Positions 44,766 through 55,392 are shown, counted from the first letter of the stretch. The stretch: DNA of 64,000 bases from Pardosa pseudoannulata (GCA_032207245.1 CM063507.1:97371525-97435524), one strand, 5' to 3'. Numbers and translations: made by a program. The notes: generated by a model from the sequence alone, not told the origin.

Positions 44766-45859
44766 AATTGTCAGATTTTCAGAAAAATCCAATTCCAGTT
44801 GCAGGTATGTGCATAGTTAAGGTAATTCATAAAAATCACAAAGCACAGTTACAACTTTTAATTGCAAAAACAAAATGTACTACTATTTTAGGATATTGCT
44901 GGTTCCAACCTTTAGGCATTCTCTCAGTTGGATTAATTTCTATTACTCATAATCCTGTAGAGGATATTGTAAAAAAATTCGAAGATGTGTATAGTGAAAA
45001 AATAGGAACATATAAAGGACCATTAATATCTCTTCGAATTGATCCAAAGGTAAACCCCATTCGCTGTAAAGCAAGAAATGTACCTTTGGCAATGCGGAAT
45101 AAAATTAATGCTGCGATAGACAAATTGTTAGCTGAAGATATAATTGAGCCGATATCAAATCCAGCTTGGACTACTCCAGTTGTTCCTGTAATGAATCCGT
45201 CAGGTGAAGTTCGTTTGTGTGGAGATTATAAAATAACCTTAAATACTGCAATGAAAGATCACCTATATCCTATTCCATCTGCAAATCACTTATTGTCTTG
45301 CTTGACAGGCAGTGTTTATTTTGCTAAAATTGTTTTAGCTCAAACCTATCTGCAGCTTGTAGTGGATGAGAAATCTGCAGAAGCTCAAATTATTATTACA
45401 CACAGAGGAGCGTATAAAGTAAAACATTTACAATACGGAATTAAGGTAGCCCCAGGTCTTTTCCAAAATTTAATGGATGATCTTTTAGGAAAATTCGATG
45501 GAGTTGTTCCTTTTTTTGATGATATCCTCATGCATGCGAGAAATTTGGAAGAACTGGCTGATAGATTAAATCAAGTTTTGACTTGTTTTTTAGAAGCTGG
45601 ATTGCATGTTAAAAAAGAAAAATGCCAATTCGGAGTAACTGAAATAGAATTTCTAGGATATCAGATCGATGCAGATGGCATTCACCCATCTAAATCTAAG
45701 ATAGAAGCAATACAAGCTGTTCCAAATCCAACAAACAAAGTTCAATTACAATCTTTTTTAGGACTTTTAAATTTTTATCATAGTTTTCTGCCAAATAAGG
45801 CGACTGTTGATAAACCGTTACATAAGTTGTTAAAAAAAATGTTCTGTGCAGATGGTTGA
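44708..45859 (+). pseudogene. Gypsy Pol: protease remnant and reverse transcriptase, inactive
   Basis: The 383-codon frame overlaps the end of Gag. Only the last part of the protease is present (TTILGYCWFQPLGI, equivalent to LLGRDWL..L); the D-S/T-G active site is absent, implying an internal deletion. RT follows: NPAWTTPVVPV, GEVRLCGDYK, then KIVLAQTYLQL, where the catalytic Asp of the usual KLDL motif is Val (45332-45334), then YGIKVAPGLFQ and FFDDILMHA, where the DD pair is kept, and FLGYQIDADGIHP. The frame ends at 45859 by a frameshift leading into RNase H. Confidence 0.85.
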
Positions 45860-46335
45860 AACAACATAGAGATTCATTTAATGCAGTGAAGAATCTTCTA
45901 TCATTGAGCAGAGTCTTAATTCCATTCGACAAAAAATTACCAGTAATCTTAACGTGTGATGCTTCTCCTTATGGAGTTGGATCTGTTCTAAGCCATCAAC
46001 TTCCAGATGGTAGAGAAGCTCCAATAGCTTTTTCCTCAAGAACTTTAACTGATACTGAAAGGAACTACTCACAAATAGACAAAGAAGCTCTTAGTGTGGT
46101 GTCAGCTGTAAAAAAATTTCATCACTTTTTATATGGTCGTAGTTTTACAATTATTACTGATCACAAACCTCTTCTGGGACTTTTTAATGATTCTAAGGTT
46201 ACTCCTGTTATCGTATCTCCTCGCATGCTAAGGTGGACTTTGATAATTAATTCTTATGATTTTAAACTAATTCATCGACCAGGTAAGTAGATTCAAAATG
46301 CTGATGCTCTGAGCAGACTTCCTCAAGTAACCCCA
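45856..46335 (+). pseudogene. Gypsy Pol: RNase H domain
   Basis: This continues RT in another frame. The catalytic landmarks are visible: TCDASPYGVGSVLSH (Asp), IDKEALSVVSAVKKF (Glu), ITDHKPL (Asp). HRPGK is followed by TAG at 46288-46290 and then NADALSRLP, so a nonsense change separates it from integrase. It would degrade the RNA strand of the RNA-DNA hybrid during reverse transcription. Confidence 0.85.
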
Positions 46336-46399
46336 AATATTCAAATACCTCCACTCTCAGAGGTGCTTTTTCTAGAAGAGTTAGAAGATCCTCCATTAT

Positions 46400-47107
46400 A
46401 TGCTCATGAAATTGCCAGAATGACTTCCAGAGACAAAATCTTCTCATGTTCTTAACTGGGTATTGAGAGGATGGCCAGAAGAAAAAGTGTCTCCAGAATT
46501 TCAAACATTTTATGCCAAGCGAAATGAACTGTCTGATCATAAGAACTGTTTATTGTGGGGTAACAGAGTTCTTATTCCAATTGCCAGTAAAGAACGTGTG
46601 TTGAAAGAACTACACTTACTCACCCTGGCTTTGAGCATATGAAAGCCCTTGCTCGCTCATATGTGTGGTGGCCTCGTATGGATGCAGCAATTGAAATAAT
46701 GGTTAAGAAATGTACCACTTGACAAGAAAATAGACATAAGCCACCACATGCTCCTATTCATCCTTGGGAACTTACAAGTTCTCCATGGTCCCGATTACAT
46801 CTGGATTTTGCTGGACCATTTCAAGAGCAGAACTTTTTAATTGTAATAGATTCATTCCCTAAATGGTTAGAAGTGAAGTGCATGCCTTCTACCATAGCCT
46901 CAGCTACCATTGATGTTCTCCATGAAATTTTTAGTACTCATGGGATACTGGATACTATTGTCTCTCACAACAGGCCCCAGTTTACATCTTCAAAATTTCA
47001 ACAATTTCTAAAATGTAATACAATTAAACAAGTTTTGATAACACCTTATCATCCGTCCAGTAACGGACAAACTGAAGAATGGTGCAAACATTCAAGGATT
47101 CTTTAAA
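46400..47107 (+). pseudogene. Gypsy Pol: integrase zinc domain and catalytic core, inactive
   Basis: Remnants of the HHCC domain (HPGFEHMKALARSYVWWPRM) precede a Cys-to-stop change at 46720-46722. The core has HLDFAGPF (first Asp kept), IVSHNRPQF where the second catalytic Asp is His (46966-46968), and HPSSNGQTEEW with the Glu kept. Frameshifts occur near 46450, 46600 and 47090. It cannot catalyse integration. Confidence 0.8.
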
Positions 47108-47138
47108 ACGAATAGTGTATGGAAGCTGAAAAAAATGT

Positions 47139-47682
47139 TTGGCAAATTCTTTACTCAAGCAGCACATTACGCCAACATCCTCGACAGGGCTATCACCTTC
47201 AGAATTGCTAATGCATCGTAGGCTAAAGACATATTTAGACCGCCTACATCCAGATTTTGTGAAGGACTTCCTAAAAAAGGTAAGAGACATTTCTGAGCAA
47301 CCAACTAGCCAAAGGAAACTACAGATCATATACCCCTAAAGATCCTGTATATATACAAAACTTCAACAAGGGTGTACCTTGGATTCCAGCGACAGTTTTA
47401 GAACCAACGGGTCCAGTCTTTTATAGGACACAAACTCCATCTGGGGATATTGTTAGACGTCACATGGATCAAATGCATGACAGAGTTCCAGCTCAGGACA
47501 GTCAGCCTTCTTCAAATCCTGATGAAGCGAGGCCTAAGAGTCAACTCTCTCCCACTCCTGATGCAGTAAGCCCTAGCCCAAGAGCTAGTAATTCCGGACA
47601 GAAAAATGGGGACAAAACTCCTGTACGGCCTCGCCGTACCATTACACGTCCAAAACATTTTGAGGACTATATTTTGACTTAG
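47139..47682 (+). pseudogene. Gypsy integrase C-terminal tail
   Basis: Two frames cover the end of the core (LSPSELLMHRRLKTYLDRLHP), a GPV--R--TP-G-IVRRHMDQ region typical of the integrase C-terminal domain, and a Pro/Ser-rich tail ending in TAG before the polypurine tract. One frameshift lies near 47335. Confidence 0.7.
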
Positions 47683-47691
47683 GGGGAGGGA
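47681..47691 (+). promoter_or_regulatory. Polypurine tract
   Basis: AGGGGGAGGGA directly abuts the 3' LTR, the position expected for the plus-strand primer. Confidence 0.8.
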
Positions 47692-47885
47692 TGTTATGAT
47701 TTAACTGACTTGATTACTATTATGTAGTGGCAATACAAAAAAAGCCACAGTTCTATGTAAAGATTTAAAACTTTATGCATGCTGCTGCATTCTCTCTATG
47801 GAATTTATCTAATATTAAATGTGTTCGTTATACATATATTCTAGTATTTATTAATTCACCATCCCCTCACACTCGCTATCTAATA
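47692..47885 (+). repeat. 3' LTR of Gypsy element
   Basis: 194 bp; differs from the 5' LTR by scattered substitutions and a shorter A-run. It is followed by the CTGGA duplication. Confidence 0.9.
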
Positions 47886-47935
47886 CTGGATAACTTGGGG
47901 TTCTCTGTATATTTGAGCAAATGCAATTTTGCGGA
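47886..47935 (+). pseudogene. Older Gypsy reverse-transcriptase relic, right part
   Basis: Continues the frame of 43456-43629: NLGFSVYLSKCNFAEK then a stop, equivalent to the G-----KC-F segment after YVDD in Gypsy RT. Confidence 0.7.
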
Positions 47936-48004
47936 GAAATGACCTCGGCCACAGATTCAGCATTATTACATGTATTACGTACATATTCGATATTGCATGC
48001 AAAC

Positions 48005-48899
48005 TTCTTGAATACTCAGGAATAAAAGACTCAAAAGGTTGAAAATACTAACTTTAATGAACAAATTTTAGAAAATATAAAATTTTTAATAGTACTGACC
48101 AACTTTTACATAGTAACTTTTATTTCACAAATAAAAGTTAATTTTCTTACAATTACAACATTTTTGACTGTTATTCTGTAGTAATACAAAAAGTTTACTT
48201 TGAAATTATTCCATAAGTCAATCTTCAGAATATAATGTGCTCAAGACTAATAACACAGAAATACATTTGGGAAGAAGAAAAACATTACAAATAAATTTTT
48301 AACAATTAAAATGAAATAAAATTTGTATTTAACATTATAAATAGTAAAATATTATTAAATTTCTAGACTCAAAATGGCATATGCATGTAATAAGTCTTAA
48401 ATATTATTATAATAAGTTATTGTACAGCAACTTATTAATAGCCAAAATTTAATAAAATGAAAGCTAGGAAAAATTTAATTTGCATATATGTCAAGAGACC
48501 AACATATAAAATCCACATATCGGCCAGAAAACTACATACACCTCCCTCCCACACCACATTAAAAATAAAATTTCAGTAAAACATCCACACCTTTTTCAGT
48601 AGCTCACAACAATCCCCTTATTTTAATACTAATTTAAAATAATAGAACAAAATTAAAATATTCAAAAAAAGCACATACAACTTTTAAAAAAAATAAGTAT
48701 TCATCAAATATTGTCTATACTAAAATAAAAAAATGCTGAACGTATAAAAAATCTTTTTAACTAACCATTTTTAAAGCTACAGCAAACATTTCAATAACCA
48801 TACATTTACGATGCACTTTTTCAAACATGATTTCTTAAATACCTTATGGCAAAGGATTTTAACTAACAGTGAATTCAAAGATGAAATTGTCTATTTTTT
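48005..48899 (-). repeat. 3' flank of the ZNF duplication unit (copy C)
   Basis: Homologous to copy B (36351-37049) and, in reverse complement, to copy A (1747-2612), including TTTAATGAACAAATTTTAGA and AATAGTACTGACCA that copy B lacks because of the LINE junction. Confidence 0.8.
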
Positions 48900-49912
48900 A
48901 GCAAATGTTTATTACATACAAAGAAGAAAACGGTTTCTTACCAGGTTGGGTAATATATTTTTTCAAGTTCTAAATGTACGAAAATGCTTTATGACATATA
49001 TTACAAGAAAACAGTTTCTAACCAGTATGGGCAAGAAAACGTATTTTAATACAGAATCCTCGGAAAATGTTTTCTTACTTACATCAGAAGAAAATAGTTT
49101 CTTGCCAGTATGAGATGAAGATGCTTTCTAACAAACATCAAAAGAAAATAGTTTGTGATAATTATAGGAACAAATATGAACATTTCAAGAAGTATTTTTA
49201 GAAGAGGCTTTGTTACATACACCTCAAGAAATTTGTTTCTCACCAGACTGAGAATGAAGATCTTTCTCAAATTTCAAATTCTCAGTAAATGCTTTATTAC
49301 AAATATCAATAGAAAATCATTTCTCACCATTATGAGAACGAAGGTGTGCTGTCAAGTGTGAATTCTGAGAAAATGCTTTTTTACACACATCACAAGAAAA
49401 TGGTTTTCTCATCAGTATGGGAACGAAGGTGTCTTATCAACTTAAATTTCTCAGAAAACGATTTCTTACATACATCACAAGAAAACGGTTTCTCACCCGT
49501 ATGGGAAAGAAAATGTATTCTTAATTTAGATTTCAGAGAAAATGCTTTCTGACATACATCACAAGAAAAGGGTTTCTCACCAGTATGGAAACGAAGGTGT
49601 CTCATCAAGGTAGATTTCAAAGAAAATGCTTTCTTACTTACATCACAAGAAAATGGTTTCTCACCAGTATGGGAAAGGAAATGTCTTTTTAATTTAGAAT
49701 TGTGAGAAAATGCTTTCTTGCATACATAGCAAGAAAATGGTTTTTCGCCAGTATGGGAATGAAGATGTGATTTTAAGTTTCAATTCTGAGAAAATGCTTT
49801 CTTACACACATTACAAGAAAATGGTTTTCTCACCAGTATGGGAACGAAGGTGTCTCATCAAGGTGGATTTCTCAGAAAATGCTTCCTTACATACATCACA
49901 AGAAAATGGTTT
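48900..49912 (-). pseudogene. Decayed 3' part of zinc-finger locus C
   Basis: The main ORF stops where GAG of a TGEKP linker is TAG (about 49915), yet fingers continue: one finger, then a one-base insertion in GAGAAAACC, several more fingers (for example FSCYVCKKAF, CDVCQKAF, CDVCKKSF at 49390-49740), a second insertion of the same kind near 49405, a degenerate module, and the SSKNTS..NVHIC remnant shared with A and B. About eight finger positions are recognisable. Confidence 0.7.
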
Positions 49913-52465
49913 CTAACCAGTATGGGAACAAAGGTGATTCATCAAGGCAGATTTCACAGAAAATGCTTTTTTACATATATCACAAGAATATGGTTTCTCA
50001 CCTGAATGAGAATGAAGATCTTTCTCAAACTTCGAATTCTCAGTAAACGCTTTACTACATATATCACTAGAAAATGGTTTCTCACAAGTATTGGAACAAA
50101 GGTGTGCTTTCAAGCTTGAATTCTGAGAAAATTCTTTTTTACACACATCACAAGAAAATGGTTTCTCACCAGTATGGGAACGAATGTGTCTCATCAAGTT
50201 AAATTTCTCAGAAAATGCTTTCTTACATACATCACAAGAAAACGGTTTCTCACCAGTATGGGAAAGAAAATGTCTTTTTAATTTAGATTTAAGAGAAAAT
50301 ACTTTCTTACATACATCACAAGAATATGGTTTCTCACTTGACTGAGAATGAACATCTTTCTCAAAATTCGAATTCTCAGTAAATGCTTTATTACATATAT
50401 CACTAGAAAATGGTTTCTCAAGAGTATTGGAACAAAGGTGTCTTTTCAAGTTTGAATTCTGAGAAAATGCTTTCTTACACACATCACAAGAAAATGGTTT
50501 CTCACCAGTATGGGAACGAATGTGTCTCATCAAGTTAAATTTCTCAGAAAATGCTTTCTTACATACATCACAAGAAAAGGGTTTCTCACCAGTATGGGAA
50601 AGAAAATGTCTTTTTAATTTCGATTTCAGAGAAAATTCTTTCTTACATACATCACAAGAATATGGTTTCTCACCTGACTGAGAATGAACATCTTTCTCAA
50701 AATTCGAATTCTGAGTAAATGCTTTATTACAAATATCACTAGAAAATGGTTTCTCACCAGTATTGAAACAAAGGTGTCTTTTCAAGTTTGAATTCAGAGA
50801 AAATTCTTTTTTACACACATCACAAGAAAATGGTTTCTCACCAGTATGGGTACGAAGGTGTTTCATCAAGGTAGATTTAAAAGAAAATGCTTTCTTACAT
50901 ACATCACACGAAAATGGTTTTTCACCAGTATGGGAACGAAGGTGTTCCATCAAGTTAGATTTCTTAGAAAATGTTTTCTTACATACATCACAAGAAATTG
51001 GTTTCTCACCAGATTGAGAATGAACATGTTTCTCAAAATTCGAATTCTCAGTAAATGCTTTATTACATATATCACTACAAAATGGTTTCTCACCAGTATT
51101 GGAACAAAGGTGTCTTTTCAAGTGTGAATTCTGAGAAAATGCTTTTTTACACACATCACAAGAAAATGGTTTCTCACCAGTATGGGTACGAAGGTGTTTC
51201 ATCAAGTTAGATTTTTTAGAGAATGTTTTCTTACATACATCACAAAAAATTCGTTTCTCAACATATTGAGAATGAAGATCTTTCTCAAAATTCGAATTCT
51301 CAGTAAATACTTTATTACATATATCACTAGAAAAAGTTTTCTCACTAGTATTGGAACAAAGGTGTGCTTTCAAGTTTGAATTCTGAGAAAATTCTTTTTT
51401 ACACACATCACAAGAAAATGATTTCTCACCAATATGGGAACGAAGGTGTTTCATCAAGGTAGATTTAAAAGAAAATGTTTTCTTACATAAATCACAAGAA
51501 AATGGTTTCTCACCAGTATGGGAACGAAGGTGTTTCATCAAGTTAGATTTCTTAGAAAATGTTTTCTTACATACATCACAAGAAATTGGTTTCTCACCAG
51601 ATTGAGAATGAAGATCTTTCTCAAAATTCGAATTCTCAGTAAATGCTTTATTACATATATCACTAGAAAATGGTTTCTCACCAGTATTGCAACAAAGGTG
51701 TCTTTTCAAGTGTGAATTCTGAGAAAATGCTTTCTTACACACATCACAAGAATATGGTTTCTCACCAGTATGGGTACGAAGGTGTTTCGTCAAGGTAGAT
51801 TTGTCGGAAAATGCTTTCTTACAAACATCACAAGAAAATGGTTTCTCACCAGTATGGGAACGAAAGTGATTCATCAACTTATATTTCATAGAAAATGCTT
51901 TCTTACATACATCACAAGAATATGGTTTCTCACCAATATGGGAACGAATGTGTCTCATCAAGTGAGATTTCCCAGAAAATGCTTTCTTACATACATCACA
52001 AGAAAATGGTTTCTCACCAGTATGGGAACGAAAGTGATTCATCAACTTAGATTTCACAGTAAATGCTTTCATACATACATCACAAGAATATGGCTTCTCA
52101 CCAGTATGGGAACGAAAGTGATTCATCAACTTAGATTTCACAGAAAATGCTTTCATACATACTTCACAATAATATGGTTTCTCACCTGACTGAGAATGAA
52201 GATCTTTCTCAAAATTCAAATTCCACATAAATGCTTTATTACATATATCACTAGAAAAAAGTTTCTCACCAGTATGGGAACCATGGTGTTTCATCAAGTT
52301 AGATATCTTAGAAAATGCTTTCTTACATGCAGCACAAGTATATAGCTTTTCACCTGTATGAGAACGAAGGTGTTTCATCAAGGTAGATCTCAGAGAAATT
52401 GCTTTCTTACATACTTCACAAAAAAATTGTTTTCTCACCAGACTGAGAATGATGATCTTCCTCAA
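49913..52465 (-). CDS. Poly-C2H2 zinc-finger protein, locus C (850 codons, possibly part of a broken gene)
   Basis: The open frame has about 30 finger positions. The first residues are read out of frame; the start codon offered is TTG and real fingers begin at CEVCKKAISLRS. Eight positions (3, 10, 14, 17, 21, 25, 29 and relatives) are the degenerate DICNKAFTEN-NFEK module; the finger before each nearly always ends HLCSN or HLCFN, with the last His replaced. The remaining fingers are canonical with TGEKP linkers and varied helix residues (SKKSNLMKH, SFKSTLMKH, SQNSHLKRH, SEKFNLMRH). A second internal repeat of about four fingers covers positions 21-29. No effector domain is present. If expressed, a nuclear DNA-binding protein. 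It ends with a linker Glu-to-stop change at about 49915. Confidence 0.8.
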   Translation of the reverse strand: MRKIIILSLVRKQFFCEVCKKAISLRSTLMKHLRSHTGEKLYTCAACKKAFSKISNLMKHHGSHTGEKLFSSDICNKAFMWNLNFEKDLHSQSGEKPYYCEVCMKAFSVKSKLMNHFRSHTGEKPYSCDVCMKAFTVKSKLMNHFRSHTGEKPFSCDVCKKAFSGKSHLMRHIRSHIGEKPYSCDVCKKAFSMKYKLMNHFRSHTGEKPFSCDVCKKAFSDKSTLTKHLRTHTGEKPYSCDVCKKAFSQNSHLKRHLCCNTGEKPFSSDICNKAFTENSNFEKDLHSQSGEKPISCDVCKKTFSKKSNLMKHLRSHTGEKPFSCDLCKKTFSFKSTLMKHLRSHIGEKSFSCDVCKKEFSQNSNLKAHLCSNTSEKTFSSDICNKVFTENSNFEKDLHSQYVEKRIFCDVCKKTFSKKSNLMKHLRTHTGEKPFSCDVCKKAFSQNSHLKRHLCSNTGEKPFCSDICNKAFTENSNFEKHVHSQSGEKPISCDVCKKTFSKKSNLMEHLRSHTGEKPFSCDVCKKAFSFKSTLMKHLRTHTGEKPFSCDVCKKEFSLNSNLKRHLCFNTGEKPFSSDICNKAFTQNSNFEKDVHSQSGEKPYSCDVCKKEFSLKSKLKRHFLSHTGEKPFSCDVCKKAFSEKFNLMRHIRSHTGEKPFSCDVCKKAFSQNSNLKRHLCSNTLEKPFSSDICNKAFTENSNFEKDVHSQSSEKPYSCDVCKKVFSLKSKLKRHFLSHTGEKPFSCDVCKKAFSEKFNLMRHIRSHTGEKPFSCDVCKKEFSQNSSLKAHLCSNTCEKPFSSDICSKAFTENSKFEKDLHSHSGEKPYSCDICKKAFSVKSALMNHLCSHTG

Positions 52466-52565
52466 AATTCGAATTCTCAGTAAATGCTTTACTATCAGTA
52501 GAAAATGGTTAAACCTCTGTTATCCATATCAACAACAAATAATATTTTCAATAATAAGTGTTTCA
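52466..52565 (-). pseudogene. Zinc-finger locus C leader, truncated
   Basis: ATG at 52565 gives MKHLLLKILFVVDMDN as in locus B, but soon meets stops because the first finger present in B is deleted here. The leader joins directly to a degenerate module that has lost its IC residues (STDSKAFTENSNFEE), and a frameshift follows into the long ORF. Confidence 0.65.
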
Positions 52566-53212
52566 TATTTATTATGAAGGTTCTTTCCTGTAAATATACT
52601 CCTAAACAATGCATAAGCCTATGATTATTAATTGAGACATTATGTTACATCTTTTCTTATATTTCATCCACATTTAAGCAAATGTCTGTTACCTATAATT
52701 ACATAAAATTTTCATCTCGCACCTCACAAAGACGAAACTTAACACAATGGAGCAGATTTTGTCGACAATTTTATTATGAAAGGATTATAATACAGCCGCC
52801 ATATAAAATATTTTTTATTTTTAAAACATATATCAGAATTCTATCTATTTCTCAATTTTTTACTTATGTAAATATTTCTTCAATGAAATACAAGTCTTTT
52901 GCACACAGAAATCAATTCAGTATTCAGTTGAAACTTCCAGTTGTAATTGCAGAGAAACTGTCTAAAAGGAATGTAACCTGTAAAAGAAAAAAAACTATAC
53001 TACTTAGTTTTTCTAAATGTAGCTGGAAAGATTAAGTTTCAAAATGATAGATAATTATTGTAATTTTAAGGGTAAGTAACTGTTTTGAAGCTGAGATTTA
53101 ATGCTGTTTTATTATTATTTTATGATGGACGAAAACTAGTCAGAGGTTTTAAAATGCTGACTTTACAGACTAAAACTTAAATGTGATTTTAAAAAGGTTC
53201 TAACCAACTTTA
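52566..53212 (-). repeat. 5' flank of the ZNF duplication unit (copy C)
   Basis: Nearly identical to 40654-41330. It runs into the assembly gap, so the upstream end is unknown. Confidence 0.8.
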
Positions 53213-53312
53213 NNNNNNNNNNNNNNNNNNNNNNNNNNNNNNNNNNNNNNNNNNNNNNNNNNNNNNNNNNNNNNNNNNNNNNNNNNNNNNNNNNNNNNNN
53301 NNNNNNNNNNNN
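53213..53312. other. Assembly gap, 100 N
   Basis: Exactly 100 unspecified bases, a conventional placeholder length, so the real distance between the flanks is unknown. Confidence 0.99.
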
Positions 53313-53515
53313 TCCACATGTTAGTTTCCGGATTTCTCTTGATTGCCTTATAGTTAAGCATTTCACTCTTTTTGTATGTTTCTTACTGCCGTAATTTTAG
53401 GAATTCCTTAGAAAACTGTTTACTTCTACCTTAAACCTTCTTATTTTTCTAGCAATATTAGAACTATACATTGTAGCTTCTTTTGAAGTTAATATTTGTA
53501 TTTGTTTCTCATGGC
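53313..53515 (-). pseudogene. Tc3-like transposase N-terminal fragment, second copy
   Basis: The minus strand reads SNIARKIRRFKVEVNSFLRN, a stop, NYGSKKHTKRVKCLTIRQ and REIRKLTCG, parallel to the relic at 9780-10020. It is cut by the gap on one side, and on the other it merges with a different coding-like stretch. Confidence 0.65.
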
Positions 53516-53801
53516 ATAGCAATCCTGAGGTACCCCAGCGAACTTTAATCTGTCTATTTGCTTCCTCTCCTCTTGTCTTCTGCTTTATCCTTTCACTTTT
53601 CTCCCTCATTGTGGTTACTTCTTCAGGGGTGAGGGCTTTTCTTTTGATGCTATGTTTTTTTCTGAGCATATCCTCTCGCGAATGGTTAATTGCCCATGTG
53701 TGGAAACCTGTGTCAAAGTAAATGAGGATCCTGGTAATTGAGGGGATTTCCGTGGAGCAAATCATCTGTGTGGAATTTCCATTTTGACAGGGATTTTTCA
53801 A
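53516..53801 (-). other. Uncharacterised coding-like stretch
   Basis: The ORF ending at 53397 extends upstream of the Tc3 homology for about 95 codons: hydrophobic, then Lys/Arg/Glu-rich (LTPEEVTTMREKSERIKQKT). No family is recognised. It may be another transposon piece fused by insertion; no second copy is seen. Confidence 0.3.
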
Positions 53802-55139
53802 CCTTTTACTTCACCTTCAGCTTTGGGTAAATAGGAGGCACATATTGGTCCACATGTATCAATCTGCTGGAACCAAAATTTATTTTATATTTTTAATTTT
53901 GGTGATTTATTTTAATATTTTATAATTATTTGGTTTTTAAAAGATCAGCGTCTAGCAAAGTCTTGGCTTCTCGTGCATTTTGTGGGAAGTCACAGACATG
54001 TTTTAGTGCATGCTGCATCGATTAACGTTATAACAAGTGGAGATAAATGACAAGTTGCTGACTTTATGATATGAGTTCATATTAATCTCAGATTCTTAAA
54101 CAAAGCTAGACAAGTTGTATTTTACTAGTCGAATATTGTCACTCCATAAATTCAAAATACACAAAAAGTTAAAAATTAATAGAAGATCCAAAGGACCTGG
54201 TCCTTCTAATAAAATCCATGCAAATTAAAATATGAGCCAGGGTTACCCTGTGAGTTCCACACCAAATGCACTCAGGAACGATATTCTGTCCCTGCTTGAA
54301 AGTGAGTGCTCTGACATGGCCATGCTTAAAGCGTGAGAAGGCCGTTTAATATTTTGTATGCAAAAGCTTAAAGAACCACTTGGGCTTCTTCCATAATACC
54401 ACAGGTAATTGGGAGAAATTCTTCCAAGTCAATTTCATCTTCCTAACTGAGGAAATCTCACTATATATGAGAGCCTGCATTTAATAATTCAAAATCATGT
54501 TACCTGAAACTTTAATAGCTCAATGAAAGAGATTTTAACAAATCAAGTATGGTAAATAATTTAGGCAATGTGAAACAAAACAAGCAAATTGAAAACAATA
54601 ACAAAGCTCTTGATATTTTTTGAAAAGCAGCTCTTACCATGGTATAAATATACAGTGGGATTTTTACATGCCAAATAAGGTTTTCTTTTCATTTATTTAA
54701 ATTTGAGATGAAAGAAAGGATATTAAATACTTGATTTACCATAGTATGTGTTTTAAACATATCAAAGTGCTCTAGTTTCAAAAATAAGTAATTTTTTTTT
54801 TTTTAAATGGCTAATATTTCATATAAAAGCTATCAGGGCTACTAAGAGAATGAAAAAAAAGTCAAATAAGTGAAAATGTATTTTTTGCAATTTGCTTTAG
54901 TTATTTTAAAATTTATATGTTGATATTTATTACATTATTCGATTTGCAGAAATTTTAAATGCATATGTTTCTGGGTTTGAATATTCAAGTCTATAAGCAG
55001 AACTAATAAGCAGGGAAAATTGGGACTTTGATTAGTGATTTATTACAATTGATCTTTGACAATTTGTTTCAATTATATTCTTTATCATTCTCATTTTCAA
55101 TTTGAATTTTCCATTTCTCCTAATAAGTAGATATATTTT
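53802..55139. other. Intergenic DNA left of the BEL/Pao element
   Basis: No gene recognised. A less AT-rich patch at 54190-54470 has no open frame or known motif. Confidence 0.5.
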
Positions 55140-55144
55140 CAAAC

Positions 55145-55392
55145 TGTCGCGTGAATTCTATCGTCTGCTTTTGAGCAACTGGGTGATCGCTCAACTCGTA
55201 GAGTGTGTGGCGCGTTCTGAAGAAAAACAAACATTGAACTCTCGGAAGTTTTAAGAGATGCAGTATTGTCTGTTTTAATGTGCGTTGTAACTTGTCTTTG
55301 GTGTTGTGAAAATAAATGTTATCGTCTTTTCAAGGCTAGTAGCATTCAATCACAGTAAAAGAATCTGAAATAATCAAACGATTTAAATAAAA
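55145..55392 (+). repeat. 5' LTR of BEL/Pao element
   Basis: Begins TGTCGCGTGAATTCTATCGT and ends AAATAAAA. It contains AATAAA-type signals near its end. Indistinguishable from the 3' LTR. Confidence 0.93.

Larger units (their letters stand above)
43630..47885 (+). mobile_element. Mag-type Gypsy LTR retrotransposon, complete borders, inactive
   Basis: Two direct LTRs (43630-43827 and 47692-47885) are flanked by a 5-bp target-site duplication CTGGA (43625-43629 and 47886-47890). The primer-binding site follows the 5' LTR and a polypurine tract precedes the 3' LTR. Internal order is Gag with CCHC knuckles, a remnant of protease, RT, RNase H, integrase and a C-terminal tail: the Gypsy order. 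The internal part is only about 3.9 kb, consistent with internal deletion. The tRNA-Ser type primer site points to the Mag lineage. LTRs differ at a number of positions including a gap in an A-run, so insertion is not recent. Frameshifts, stops and catalytic replacements make it non-autonomous. Confidence 0.9.

Noticed and set aside
52682..53035. 117-codon plus-strand ORF in the 5' flank of locus C
   Set aside because: The equivalent region of locus B (about 40790-41150) has stops in the same frame; similarity reflects duplication of non-coding DNA.
53163..53366. Minus-strand ORF running through the N gap
   Set aside because: Its middle is unspecified sequence; the right part belongs to the Tc3-like fragment.
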